64,000 nucleotides of DNA, taken from Gammaproteobacteria bacterium. Its GTDB lineage: Bacteria > Pseudomonadota > Gammaproteobacteria > Enterobacterales > Permianibacteraceae. Shown here one piece after another: positions 17,917 to 25,851 of this stretch. The notes beneath the pieces were generated by a model. That model was given only the letters and a program-made list of their open reading frames with translations. It ran no database searches and was not told the origin of the DNA. How positions within the stretch are numbered: position 1 is the first letter of the stretch; every line of letters begins with the position of its first letter. The position numbers and the translations under genes are program-made. The stretch is taken from assembly GCA_016182845.1 (NCBI GenBank), contig JACPFT010000011.1, positions 62,001 through 126,000 of the forward strand. Direction: 5' to 3'.

Positions 17917-18528
17917 TCAAGCTTGGGCTCGGAGCCGGTGCCGTTCCGCCAATACGCCCAGGACCGCGGCCAGATCCAGGCCCTTGAGTCGCAGCAGCAC
18001 CAACAAATGGTAGACCAGATCCGCGGCCTCGTTGCTCAATTCTTGAGCATCGCCGGTGGCGGCCGCGAGGGCGCATTCCAGGCCTTCCTCGCCGACCTTC
18101 TGGGCGACGCGCTTGATGCCGGCCTGGGCCAGGCTGGCCGTGTAGCTGCCGGGCGGCGGATCGGCCAGGCGTTCCGCGATCAGGGCCTCCAGTTCCGCCA
18201 GGAAGCTCAGGCCCGGCGCCGCCTCTGGCGCGAAGCAGGTCTCCGTGCCCCGATGACAGGTAGGCCCCGCCGGCCGCGCCAGGACCAGGAGGGTGTCGGC
18301 ATCGCAATCGGCGTGCACCGACTCCAGCGCCAGGTAGTTCCCGGACGCCTCGCCCTTGGTCCATAGTCGGTTCTTGCTGCGGCTGAAGAAGGTCACCCGC
18401 CCGGTTTCCAGGCTGCGGGCCAACGCCTCCTCGTCCATATAGCCCAGCATCAGCACTTTGCCGCTGCCGGCGTCCTGCACGACGGCCGGCAGCAGGCCGC
18501 CGCCTTTGGCCCAATCCATCTTCAACAT
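17917..18528 (-). CDS. hisIE: Bifunctional phosphoribosyl-AMP cyclohydrolase / phosphoribosyl-ATP pyrophosphatase
   Basis: HisIE performs steps two and three of histidine synthesis, converting PR-ATP to PR-AMP and then to ProFAR. It has 203 residues, the size of the enterobacterial fusion. The HisI half (about 1-110) has FFSRSKNRLWTKGE, the metal motif HADCDADT and CHRGTETCF. The HisE half (about 108-200) has SYTASLAQAGIKRVAQKVGEEGLE and NEAADLVYHLLVLL. It is the last gene of the operon, 4 bases after hisF. Confidence 0.97.
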   Translation of the reverse strand: MLKMDWAKGGGLLPAVVQDAGSGKVLMLGYMDEEALARSLETGRVTFFSRSKNRLWTKGEASGNYLALESVHADCDADTLLVLARPAGPTCHRGTETCFAPEAAPGLSFLAELEALIAERLADPPPGSYTASLAQAGIKRVAQKVGEEGLECALAAATGDAQELSNEAADLVYHLLVLLRLKGLDLAAVLGVLAERHRLRAQA

Positions 18529-18532
18529 AGAC

Positions 18533-19333
18533 TCAACTCCAACATGGCCTCACCTCCAAACCCTGGGCACGCAGGGCGCGTTTCAGTTCGGGGATGCGGA
18601 TCGCGCCGTTATGGAAGACCGAGGCGGCCAGGGCGCCGTCCACCTCGGCCTCGCGGAACACGGCGGCGAAGTGCTCGGGCAGGCCGGCGCCGCCGGAGGC
18701 GACCAGGGGAATGCTCAAAACCCCGCGCGCCCGCCTGAGCTGGACCAGGTCGTAGCCTCGGCGCACGCCGTCCTGGTTCATGCAGTTCAGCACGATCTCG
18801 CCGGCGCCCCGCTCCTGGGCCTCGCGGGCCCAGTCCAGGGTCCGGCGCCGGGCGTCGCGTGTCCTAGCCGGGTCGCCGGTGTATTGCTTAACCCACCAAT
18901 CTACCGCTTCCTCACGCCCCCCGCCCCCGCCTTCCTCGCGGGAATCGATGCCCACCACCACGCACTGGCTGCCGAATTCCCGGGCCAGGGCCGTGATCAG
19001 CTCCGGGTTCTCCAAGGCCGGGGAGTTGATGGAGATCTTGTCGGCGCCAGCCTGCAGCACGGCGCGGGCCTGGTCCAGGCCGCGCAGGCCGCCGGCCACG
19101 CAGAAGGGAATGTCGATGACCCGCGCCACGGCCTCCACCCAGCCGATGTCCACGGCGCGCTCCTCGCTGGAGGCGGTGATGTCGTAGAAGACCAGCTCGT
19201 CGGCACCCTCGGCGCTGTAGCGCCGGGCCAGCTCGACGATATCGCCGACCACTTGGTGGCCAAGGAATTGCACGCCCTTGACCACCTGGCCGTCGCGCAC
19301 GTCCAGGCAGGGAATTATTCGCCGCGCGAGCAT
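18533..19333 (-). CDS. hisF: Imidazole glycerol phosphate synthase, cyclase subunit
   Basis: HisF, with HisH, makes IGP and AICAR from PRFAR. It is a 266-residue (beta-alpha)8 barrel, slightly longer than the usual 253-258. The catalytic Asp is in [17 protein letters not shown] (Asp11). Phosphate-binding motifs are FCVAGGLRG and PLVASGGAG. The catalytic loop has the second Asp ([11 protein letters not shown]). An acidic/Gly-rich stretch [17 protein letters not shown] (about 131-147) and the following [14 protein letters not shown] region explain the added length. Its start overlaps hisA by 19 bases. Confidence 0.97.
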   Translation of the reverse strand: MLARRIIPCLDVRDGQVVKGVQFLGHQVVGDIVELARRYSAEGADELVFYDITASSEERAVDIGWVEAVARVIDIPFCVAGGLRGLDQARAVLQAGADKISINSPALENPELITALAREFGSQCVVVGIDSREEGGGGGREEAVDWWVKQYTGDPARTRDARRRTLDWAREAQERGAGEIVLNCMNQDGVRRGYDLVQLRRARGVLSIPLVASGGAGLPEHFAAVFREAEVDGALAASVFHNGAIRIPELKRALRAQGLEVRPCWS

Positions 19334-20055
19334 GCCAATGCCTCCTTTAGCGTGAAGCGGTTCTCATACAAGGCCTTGCCGGTGACCACGCCGGCCAGGC
19401 CGGAGCCGGCCAGGACGCGGATATCGTCCAGGCAGCCGACTCCGCCCGAGGCGATCAACCGCAGGCCGGGAAAGCGCGCCAGCAAGCCGGCATAGAGCGC
19501 CGCATTGGGCCCGGCCAGCATGCCGTCGCGGGCGATATCGGTGCACAAGACATGGCGCAGGCCCGCCGGCAGGAAGGTTTCGAGCACTTCGTCCAGGGCC
19601 AGGCCGCTGTCTTCCTGCCAGCCCGAGCGGGCTACCCGGGCGCAGCCGTCGGCAGCGATGTGCACGTCGAGGGCCAGGACCAGGCATTCCGGACCGAACT
19701 CGACGAACCACTGGGCCACAGTCTCCGGCTCGGCCAGGGCGATGCTGCCCAGGACCACGCGCTCGCAGCCCAGCTCCAGCAGCTCGGCGACTTGCTCGCG
19801 CCGACGCAGACCGCCGCCGCACTGAACCTTGAGTCCGGAAGCGCGCACCAGCTCGCGGACGAGACCGGTCTGGCGGGCCGCGGGGTCCTTGGCGCCATCC
19901 AGGTCCACCAGGTGCAGCCACTGCGCGCCCTGCTCGGCGAAGCCGGCGACGACGGCCAGCGGCATATCGCTGTAGCGGGTCTCGGCGTCGAAGCGGCCCT
20001 GGGTCAGGCGTACGCAACGGCCTTGCCGCAAGTCGATGGCGGGAAAAACGATCAT
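19315..20055 (-). CDS. hisA: ProFAR isomerase
   Basis: HisA isomerises ProFAR to PRFAR. It is a 246-residue (beta-alpha)8 barrel starting [17 protein letters not shown], with the catalytic Asp8. The central [13 protein letters not shown] and the second catalytic Asp in [14 protein letters not shown] (about 166-179) are present, as is the phosphate site [13 protein letters not shown]. The start ATG overlaps the hisH stop (ATGA, 20052-20055). The longer frame extending to 20751 is the out-of-frame shadow of hisH. Confidence 0.97.
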   Translation of the reverse strand: MIVFPAIDLRQGRCVRLTQGRFDAETRYSDMPLAVVAGFAEQGAQWLHLVDLDGAKDPAARQTGLVRELVRASGLKVQCGGGLRRREQVAELLELGCERVVLGSIALAEPETVAQWFVEFGPECLVLALDVHIAADGCARVARSGWQEDSGLALDEVLETFLPAGLRHVLCTDIARDGMLAGPNAALYAGLLARFPGLRLIASGGVGCLDDIRVLAGSGLAGVVTGKALYENRFTLKEALACSRGE

Positions 20056-20648
20056 GCTTCCACCTTGAGAAAATTTGCCAGCAAGCGCGCGCCGGCCGGA
20101 CCGGAACGCTCCGGGTGAAACTGCGCGCCGAAGAAATTGTCTTTCTGCACGCAGGCCGCGAAGCGCCGGCCATGCTCGGCGCTCGCGACGCAGGCGCCGT
20201 TCACCGGCGCGGCGTAGCTGTGCACGAAATAGAAATAGTCCTCCACGCCGATACCGGCCAGGAGCGGCGAATCGGCGAGGATGTCCAGGGTATTCCAGCC
20301 CATATGCGGCACACGCAGCCCCGGTTTCGGTTCCAGGCGCGCGACCCGGCCCGGCAGAATGCCCAGGCCGTCCACGGCCCCCTCCTCCGAGCCCTCGAAG
20401 AGCAGCTGCATGCCTAGACAGATGCCCAGCACCGGCTGCTTCAGGCCGCGCACGCAATCCACGAGATTGCGCTCGCGCAGACGGCGCATGCCCTCCCCCG
20501 CCGCGCCCACGCCCGGCAGGATCACCCGCCGGGCGGCGCGGATGCGCTCCGGCTCGGCCGTCAGCTCGCTGTCCACGCCCAGGCGCTCGAAGGCATGGCG
20601 CAGCGAGGCGATATTGGCGCCGCCGCTGTCGACGATAACCAAGCTCAT
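20052..20648 (-). CDS. hisH: Imidazole glycerol phosphate synthase, glutamine amidotransferase subunit
   Basis: HisH supplies ammonia from glutamine to HisF. It is a 198-residue class I amidotransferase with the nucleophile elbow LGICLGMQLLFE (Cys at about 79). The catalytic His/Glu pair lies in FFGAQFHPERSGPAG (about 174-188). The oxyanion segment ILPGVGAAGEG is near 50. It is coupled by 4-base overlaps to both hisB and hisA. Confidence 0.97.
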   Translation of the reverse strand: MSLVIVDSGGANIASLRHAFERLGVDSELTAEPERIRAARRVILPGVGAAGEGMRRLRERNLVDCVRGLKQPVLGICLGMQLLFEGSEEGAVDGLGILPGRVARLEPKPGLRVPHMGWNTLDILADSPLLAGIGVEDYFYFVHSYAAPVNGACVASAEHGRRFAACVQKDNFFGAQFHPERSGPAGARLLANFLKVEA

Positions 20649-21727
20649 AAGGCCCCCTTGGTGCTGGGCAGCTCGGACGATTCCAGGCGGATCGCCTGGC
20701 GCAGCGCCCGGCCCAGGCCTTTAAATAAGGCCTCGACCATGTGGTGGGCATTCTCGCCGCTGACGCGCATATTCAGGGACAGCCCGGCCGCGTCGGCAAA
20801 GGAGCGGAAGAAATGCGGCACCAGCTCGGTGGGCAGCTCGCCCACCTTCTCGCGGCCGAATACCCCGGCGAAGACGAAATAGCCGCGCCCGGAGATATCC
20901 AGGGCCACGCAGGCATCCTGGAGCTCAAGCTCGGCCAGGGCCTCGTCCATGGCGAGCGCAAAGCCGTAGCGGGCGATACCCCATTTATCGCCCAAGGCCT
21001 GGCGGAAAGCCTGTCCCAGGGCGATACCGACATCCTCCACGGTATGGTGTTCGTCGATATGCAGATCCCCGGCGCAGGACAGGCGCAGGCTGACGCCGGC
21101 ATGCTTGGCGATCTGCTCCAGCATGTGGTCGAAGAAGCCCAGGCCCGTGTCGATGAATACCTCTCCCGGCCTATCCAGATCCAGGGCGATGCTCAGCTCG
21201 GTTTCCTTGGTTTTCCTGAGCACTTGCGCCCGGCGCGACTCGCCCAGGAGTTGCGCGGCGATTTCGCTCCAGGAGCATGTTTCCCGCTGATAACGCAGGC
21301 CCGCGATGCCCATGTTCTCCGCCAGGCGAAGGTCAGTTTCCCGATCGCCGATGACCCAGGAACGGGCCCTGTCCCAGTCGGGGCGCGCCAGATAATCGCG
21401 CAAGAGCCCCAGGCGCGGCTTGCGGCATTCGCAGCCATCTACCGGCGTGTGGGGGCAGATCAGGATGTCGTCGAAGCCTATACCCTGGGATTTTAAGATA
21501 TCCAACAGGAGCGTTTGCGGCGGGCGGAAATCGGCTTCCGGAAAACTCGCCGAGCCCAGGCCATCCTGGTTGCTGACCATGACCAAGCGGTAGCCGGCTT
21601 CCCTCAATTTCAACAGCGCCGGGATCAGCCCCGGCTCCAGGCGGAATTTTTCCAGGGAATCGATCTGAAAATCCGCCGGCTCCTCGATGAGGGTGCCGTC
21701 GCGGTCGATAAACAGGTACTTAAACAC
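20645..21727 (-). CDS. hisB: Bifunctional histidinol-phosphatase / imidazoleglycerol-phosphate dehydratase
   Basis: HisB carries steps 7 (IGPD) and 9 (phosphatase). It has 360 residues, like the enterobacterial fusion (about 355). The N-terminal HAD phosphatase (1-165) has YLFIDRDGTLIEEP with the nucleophile Asp and CPHTPVDGCECRKP Zn loop; VIGDRETDL is HAD motif 4. IGPD (about 170-360) has the metal motifs DHMLEQIAKH, DEHHTVEDVGIALG and SGENAHHMVEALFK. Start choice: GTG at 21727 overlapping the hisC stop by 8 bases; the upstream frame adds 24 residues unlike HisB. The IGPD part is metal-dependent by family. Confidence 0.96.
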   Translation of the reverse strand: MFKYLFIDRDGTLIEEPADFQIDSLEKFRLEPGLIPALLKLREAGYRLVMVSNQDGLGSASFPEADFRPPQTLLLDILKSQGIGFDDILICPHTPVDGCECRKPRLGLLRDYLARPDWDRARSWVIGDRETDLRLAENMGIAGLRYQRETCSWSEIAAQLLGESRRAQVLRKTKETELSIALDLDRPGEVFIDTGLGFFDHMLEQIAKHAGVSLRLSCAGDLHIDEHHTVEDVGIALGQAFRQALGDKWGIARYGFALAMDEALAELELQDACVALDISGRGYFVFAGVFGREKVGELPTELVPHFFRSFADAAGLSLNMRVSGENAHHMVEALFKGLGRALRQAIRLESSELPSTKGAL

Positions 21728-24146
21728 GGGACAAAACCTCCAACAGACGCCGGTTTTCTTCCGGCGTACCGACCGTGATGCGCACGCAGTCCGCCACATC
21801 GCCGCGCCGATCGCGGATCAGGATGCCCGCCGCCGCGCAGGTAGCCAGGACCGCCCCCGCATCGCGGCAGCGCATCAGCAGAAAGTTCGCGCGGCTGGGA
21901 AAGACCTGCTCGCAGCAGGGCAGCGCAGACAGTGCACAGAACAATTTTTCTCGTTCGGCGATCAAGACCTCCCGATGCGCCTCCCGCCGCGCCAAGGCGG
22001 CATCCGACAGGGCGTTGAGCGCCAGTTCCACCACCGGCGCCGGCAAGGGATAGGGCGCCATGATCCGGCGCAGCAGGGCGATGATTTCCTGTTGAGCGAT
22101 CAACACGCCAAGCCGAGCCCCGGCCAGACCATGGTATTTGGACAGGGTACGCAGCACGGCCAGATTGGGGAATTCCGCCAGGCGCGTGCACCAGCTTGCC
22201 GCTTCGTCAAACTCCCCATAGGCCTCGTCCACCACCACCAGGGCGCGGCCGGCGGCGGCGGCCAGCACGGTCTCGATGTCAGCCGGGTCCAGGGCCGCGC
22301 CAACCGGATTGCCGGGCGTGCAGAAATAGATGAGCTTGAGGCCGTCATCGGCCAGCGCCGCCAGGACGCCGGGCAGTTCCAGGGAAAAATCCCCGTGCAG
22401 GGGCACGGTCTTCACCGCTGCGCCCTGAACCTGGGCGCAGACTGCGTACATGCCGAAGGTGGGCGGCGTGATCAGCACCGCGTCGCGATAGGCCGTGCAG
22501 AAGGCCCGGGTCAAGAGATCGATGGCCTCGTCGGAACCGCGCCCCACCAGGACTTGCTCGGGCCGCACGCCATAGAGCCGCGCCAGGCGCTCGACCAGGG
22601 CCGCCGGCTGGGGCTCCGGATAGCGGTTGATGCCCTCCTGGCCCTCGGGCGCCCAGGGATTCTCGTTGGCATTCAGCAAGACTTCCGCACGGCCCGCCTC
22701 GCCGCGCGCCGAGGCATAGGGCTTGAGGGCGCGGATCTCCGGGCGGGCGCGCTGCAAGAGCGCGGCGAGGCTCATAACCCCCCTCTCCCGGCGCTGCGCG
22801 CCACCCTCTCCCGCGTGGGGGAGAGGGCCATTAGGGGCTCGCTGCGCGACACTCTCCCCCGCCAGACGCCGGCTCACCGCCGCCGCATGGGCATCCAGGC
22901 CCTCGGCCCGCGCCAGGCGCGTGACCACGGGCGCGATGGCGGCGAGTGCCTCGCGGCTGGCTTCCTGCACGCTCATGCTCCGCTCGAAATCCGCCAGGGA
23001 CAGGCCGCTGTAGGCGCGGGCATAACCGTAGGTGGGCAGGACGTGGTTGGTGCCGCTGGCGTAATCGCCCAGGGATTCCGGGGTGTAATCGCCCAGGAAC
23101 ACCGAGCCGGCCGTGCTCACCCCGTCCAGCCAGGTCCGCGCCTGGCGGACCTGGAGGATCAAGTGTTCGGGGGCATAGGCATTGGCGATGCTCAGGGCCT
23201 GTTCCGGGCCATCGGCGATCAGGATGCGGCTCTTGGAGAGGGCCGAGCGCACCAGCTCGGCGCGGCCCAGGGCCTCGGTCTGGGCGACCAGCTCGGCGCG
23301 CACCGCCTCGGCGAAGCGGCGCGAGAAGCACACCAGGAGCACCTGGGAATCGGCGCCGTGCTCGGCCTGGGACAAGAGATCCGCCGCCGCATAGGCGGGG
23401 TTGGCCGTCTCGTCGGCGATGACCATCACTTCGGATGGCCCGGCCGGCAGATCCAGGGCCGCGCCGCCCGGCGTCGTGGCGAGCTGGCACTTGGCCTCGG
23501 TGACCCAGGCATTGCCCGGCCCGTAGATCTTGTCCACCTTGGGCACTGACTCCGTGCCGAAACCCATGGCCGCGATGGCCTGGGCGCCGCCCAGCTTGAA
23601 CACCCGGGTGATACCGCAGCGCCGTGCTGCCGCCAGGATCCAGGGATTGACCGAGCCGTCCCGGCCCGGCGGCGTGCACAAGGCCCGCGTAGGATTGCCG
23701 GCCAGCTCGGAGGGCAGGCCCAGCATCAGGACCGTGGACGGCAGGGGCGCCGTGCCGCCGGGCACGTACAGGCCGACCCGGGCTATGGGCCGGATCAAGC
23801 GCTCGCAAACCATGCCCGGCGCGGTTTCCACGCGCAGGGCCGGTCGGATTTGCGCCTCGTGGTAGCGGCGGATATTGCCATAGGCGGTGTCGATGGCGGC
23901 GCGGTCCTCGCCCGACAGCGCGGCCTCGGCGGCATCGAATTCCACCTCGCCGACCGCGAAGTCCGTCAGCTCCACGCCATCCAGCCGCGTGGTAAGCCGG
24001 CGCAGGGCCGCATCGCCCTGGTCACGCACCTCGGCCAGGATCGCCGCCACCTGGGCGCTCAAGGTTTCGCGCCCGGGCAGGACGGGCCGGGCCAGGGCGC
24101 GACCGCGTGCCTGCTCGTTCAGTTCATTCCAGACCAGAATGTCCAC
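21720..24146 (-). CDS. hisD-hisC: Histidinol dehydrogenase fused in frame to histidinol-phosphate aminotransferase
   Basis: One open frame of 808 codons carries two normally separate enzymes. Residues 1 to about 432 are complete HisD (last two oxidation steps): LYVPGGTAPLPS, YGPGNAWVTEAK, SQAEHGADSQ Zn/substrate motif, and EHL. Residues 458-808 are complete HisC (PLP aminotransferase): NANENPWAPEG, PTFGMYA, VVDEAYGEF, and the PLP lysine in TLSKYHGLAGARLG. Between them, about 433-457 (ESVAQRAPNGPLPHAGEGGA...) is encoded by a palindromic repeat (22778-22860) that removes the hisD stop. The native hisC ATG (22775) with an AGAGG ribosome-binding site is kept, so free HisC may also be made. The start is GTG at 24146. 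Confidence 0.93.
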   Translation of the reverse strand: MDILVWNELNEQARGRALARPVLPGRETLSAQVAAILAEVRDQGDAALRRLTTRLDGVELTDFAVGEVEFDAAEAALSGEDRAAIDTAYGNIRRYHEAQIRPALRVETAPGMVCERLIRPIARVGLYVPGGTAPLPSTVLMLGLPSELAGNPTRALCTPPGRDGSVNPWILAAARRCGITRVFKLGGAQAIAAMGFGTESVPKVDKIYGPGNAWVTEAKCQLATTPGGAALDLPAGPSEVMVIADETANPAYAAADLLSQAEHGADSQVLLVCFSRRFAEAVRAELVAQTEALGRAELVRSALSKSRILIADGPEQALSIANAYAPEHLILQVRQARTWLDGVSTAGSVFLGDYTPESLGDYASGTNHVLPTYGYARAYSGLSLADFERSMSVQEASREALAAIAPVVTRLARAEGLDAHAAAVSRRLAGESVAQRAPNGPLPHAGEGGAQRRERGVMSLAALLQRARPEIRALKPYASARGEAGRAEVLLNANENPWAPEGQEGINRYPEPQPAALVERLARLYGVRPEQVLVGRGSDEAIDLLTRAFCTAYRDAVLITPPTFGMYAVCAQVQGAAVKTVPLHGDFSLELPGVLAALADDGLKLIYFCTPGNPVGAALDPADIETVLAAAAGRALVVVDEAYGEFDEAASWCTRLAEFPNLAVLRTLSKYHGLAGARLGVLIAQQEIIALLRRIMAPYPLPAPVVELALNALSDAALARREAHREVLIAEREKLFCALSALPCCEQVFPSRANFLLMRCRDAGAVLATCAAAGILIRDRRGDVADCVRITVGTPEENRRLLEVLSRV
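22778..22860. repeat. Palindromic GGGAGAGGG repeat inside hisD-hisC
   Basis: This roughly 83-base block contains a palindrome (CCCTCTCCC GCG TGGGGGAGAGGG, about 22805-22828). It also has two direct copies of a GGGAGAG.GT.GCGCAGCG unit on the minus strand. It resembles the repeat at 10439-10545 in its GGGAGAGGG arms. It is translated in frame as a Pro/Ala/Gly linker with the peptide PLPHAGEG. Confidence 0.8.
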
Positions 24147-24154
24147 AAGTCACC

Positions 24155-25054
24155 TCACAGCATCATTTTTTCAATGGGCAGGACCAGGATGGAGCTGGCG
24201 CCCAGGGCCTTGAGCTTCTCCATGGTTTCCCAGAACACCGCCTCGGCGCAGACCGCGTGGAAGGCGACCTTCTCCTGATCGCCGGCCAGGGGCAGCAGGG
24301 TCGGGTTCTCGGCGCCCGGGATCAGGGCGGCGATGTCGGCCAGGGCCGCCTTGGGCGCGTGCAGCATGATGTATTTCGATTCGTTGGCGGCGCGTACTCC
24401 CTCCATGCGCCGCAAGAGGATCTCGGCGGCATGGCGCTTGGGCTCGGCCAGCGGCGCCGTGCCGCCAATGAGCTGGGCCCTGCTCTTGAACACGGTCTCC
24501 ACGGCGCGCAGCTGGTTGGCTTCCAGGGTCGCACCGGTGGACACCAGATCGCAGATGGCCTCGGCGATGCCCATGCGCGGGGCGATTTCGACGGAACCGC
24601 TCAGGGCCACGACCCGGGCGGCAATGCCCTGCCTGGCCAGATAGCGGCGCAGCAGATTCGGGTAGGAGGTGGCGATGCGCCGGCCGTTCAGGCTGGCCGC
24701 GCCGGCGTAGTCGAAGTCCTCGGGCACGGCCAGGGCCAGGCGGCAGGCGCCGAAGTCCAGCTCCTGCACTGGCCGGTACTCGCCGGGCTGGCCGTTGCGC
24801 GCCCGTTCCAGGGCGGCTTCCTCCAGGACATTGGTGCCGACGATGCCGAGATCGCAGATGCCGTCCATCACCAGACCCGGGATGTCGTCGTCGCGCACCA
24901 GGAGCAGGTCGAGTGGAAAGTTCTCGGCATGGACGAAGAGCTTGTCCTTGGGACTGCGGATCTTGATGCCGCAGCGGGCCAGGAGCTCGAAGGAGTCGCC
25001 GGACAGGCGCCCGCTCTTCTGCAGAGCGATGCGCAGGCGTTCTTTATTGATCAT
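24155..25054 (-). CDS. hisG: ATP phosphoribosyltransferase, long form
   Basis: HisG catalyses the first, feedback-inhibited step (ATP + PRPP). At 299 residues it is the long, HisZ-independent form with its own C-terminal regulatory domain (about 225-299, starting near [20 protein letters not shown]). Catalytic features are [16 protein letters not shown] at the N-terminus, [21 protein letters not shown], and the PRPP loop [16 protein letters not shown]. It is the first enzyme gene after the hisL attenuator, and ends 8 bases before hisD. Confidence 0.97.
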   Translation of the reverse strand: MINKERLRIALQKSGRLSGDSFELLARCGIKIRSPKDKLFVHAENFPLDLLLVRDDDIPGLVMDGICDLGIVGTNVLEEAALERARNGQPGEYRPVQELDFGACRLALAVPEDFDYAGAASLNGRRIATSYPNLLRRYLARQGIAARVVALSGSVEIAPRMGIAEAICDLVSTGATLEANQLRAVETVFKSRAQLIGGTAPLAEPKRHAAEILLRRMEGVRAANESKYIMLHAPKAALADIAALIPGAENPTLLPLAGDQEKVAFHAVCAEAVFWETMEKLKALGASSILVLPIEKMML

Positions 25055-25077
25055 GGGCGTGATTCCGGTCGGTAAAC

Positions 25078-25141
25078 AAAAACCCCAGGGGCGCTGCCGG
25101 CTGGGGTTTGTTCATCGACCACGCAGAAGGCAAGCGCCTTC
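25078..25141 (-). terminator. his attenuator: terminator and preceding hairpin
   Basis: On the minus strand the stem AAACCCCAG (25109-25101) pairs with CTGGGGTTT (25088-25080) and is followed by further T, a classic intrinsic terminator. Before it, GAAGGC-GCTT-GCCTTC (25141-25126) is a perfect hairpin, and AGAAGGC/GCCTTCT segments around 25125-25156 can form alternative pairings. Together with hisL this is the layout of a translation-coupled attenuator. The exact competing structures were judged by eye. Confidence 0.8.
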
Positions 25142-25154
25142 CGTTGCCAGAAGG

Positions 25155-25193
25155 CTAGGTGTGCAGGCGGTGATGGTGATGATGTCGAGTCAT
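25155..25193 (-). CDS. hisL: his operon leader peptide (attenuation)
   Basis: A 12-residue peptide, MTRHHHHHRLHT, followed by TAG. Six of twelve codons are His, five in a row, mixing CAT and CAC. GGAG lies seven bases before the ATG. It starts MTR like enterobacterial HisL. It lies 138 bases before hisG with the attenuator hairpins between, so ribosome stalling on scarce His-tRNA should favour antitermination. The gene is too short for ordinary ORF calling. Confidence 0.93.
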   Translation of the reverse strand: MTRHHHHHRLHT

Positions 25194-25217
25194 GGTCGTG
25201 CTCCAAAAGATGGAGCG

Positions 25218-25247
25218 AGAATAGCAAGCGGGACTTCTTATTGTCTA
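25218..25247 (-). promoter_or_regulatory. Possible his operon promoter
   Basis: On the minus strand TAGACA (25247-25242) and TATTCT (25223-25218) are 18 bases apart, each 4/6 to sigma70 consensus. They are placed to start transcription just before the GCTCC/GGAGC hairpin at 25200-25216. An alternative is the TTGTCT/TATACA area around 25285-25306, so the assignment is tentative. Confidence 0.4.
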
Positions 25248-25284
25248 CATCATCGACCACTGATTTTATTGATTTACATAGACA

Positions 25285-25306
25285 CTTGTATAGTCGTATA
25301 GACAAG
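25285..25306. promoter_or_regulatory. Imperfect palindrome upstream of the his promoter
   Basis: The 22-base sequence CTTGTATAGTCGTATAGACA plus AG has CTTGTNTA/TANACAAG half-sites. ATAGACA also repeats directly at 25278 and 25298, 20 bases apart (two helical turns). It may be an operator or part of a core promoter for either his or bfd. No regulator is identified. Confidence 0.35.
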
Positions 25307-25433
25307 ACACCGAGACTCGCTCGCCTCGGCGCCCGTCCGGGAAGCCCGCCCGGGCCAGGCCTGGGTTCCGGGAAAAACTCTTGGCCCATGAAGCCTTTAC
25401 GAGAATTAATGCCATTTAGCAAACACTGCCAAT

Positions 25434-25448
25434 TGACAACAATTATCA
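25434..25448. promoter_or_regulatory. Fur box upstream of bfd
   Basis: TGACAACAATTATCA matches the 7-1-7 Fur consensus TGATAATNATTATCA at 12 of 14 defined positions. It lies 48 bases before the bfd start, a typical repressor position, and predicts induction of bfd under iron limitation. The rest of the 25248-25495 spacer shows no gene. Confidence 0.75.
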
Positions 25449-25495
25449 TTCCTGTAGGATCTGCTCATGTTTTGAGCATTCCCCTGAGCCATACG

Positions 25496-25690
25496 ATGTA
25501 CGTCTGCCTCTGCCACGCCGTCACCGACCGCCAGATCCGCCAGGCCGTTTGCGCCGGCGCCTGCTCCATGCGCCAGCTCAGCCAGGAGCTGGGGGTCAAT
25601 ACGCAGTGCGGCAAATGTGGCAAGTGCGCCCAGCAAGTGCTCAAGAACACCCTGGCCGAGCTCGGCGATCAGGGCCAGAAAGCCGCCTGA
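25496..25690 (+). CDS. bfd: Bacterioferritin-associated ferredoxin
   Basis: A 64-residue [2Fe-2S] protein that reduces bacterioferritin haem to release stored iron. The ligand cysteines are CLCHAVTD (Cys4, Cys6) and CGKCGKC (about Cys39, Cys42), the spacing of the BFD fold. The start MYVCLCHAVTDRQIR at 25496 is canonical; the longer open frame upstream contains the promoter region and is not coding. It pairs with bfr 272 bases downstream, and both have Fur-like sites. Confidence 0.95.
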   Translation: MYVCLCHAVTDRQIRQAVCAGACSMRQLSQELGVNTQCGKCGKCAQQVLKNTLAELGDQGQKAA

Positions 25691-25851
25691 GGCCCCGCCT
25701 CCCCCTCCCCTGCATCCGTCCCACCAGCCGCATTCCCTGCGCGGCTGGCGTGCCTACGCCGCAACCGATACACCTTCCGCGACGATTACCGGACGCGCTT
25801 CCGCCAGTCGCAGCGCAGGCCGGATGCGACCCATGTTGCGCTATTCGCAAT

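Noticed and set aside
20052-20751. Long upstream extension of the hisA frame (to 20751)
   Set aside because: The extension is out of frame with hisH, which is clearly coding there; hisA begins at 20055 with an ATGA overlap.
22770-22860. hisD-hisC fusion as a simple sequencing error
   Set aside because: The whole repeat keeps one frame across about 80 bases, with palindromic arms intact. A single-base error cannot be fully excluded, but nothing in the sequence suggests one.
25155-25193. His-rich stretch as a cloning artefact (His tag)
   Set aside because: It uses mixed CAT/CAC codons, has its own start, stop and Shine-Dalgarno, and sits exactly where hisL belongs before an attenuator.
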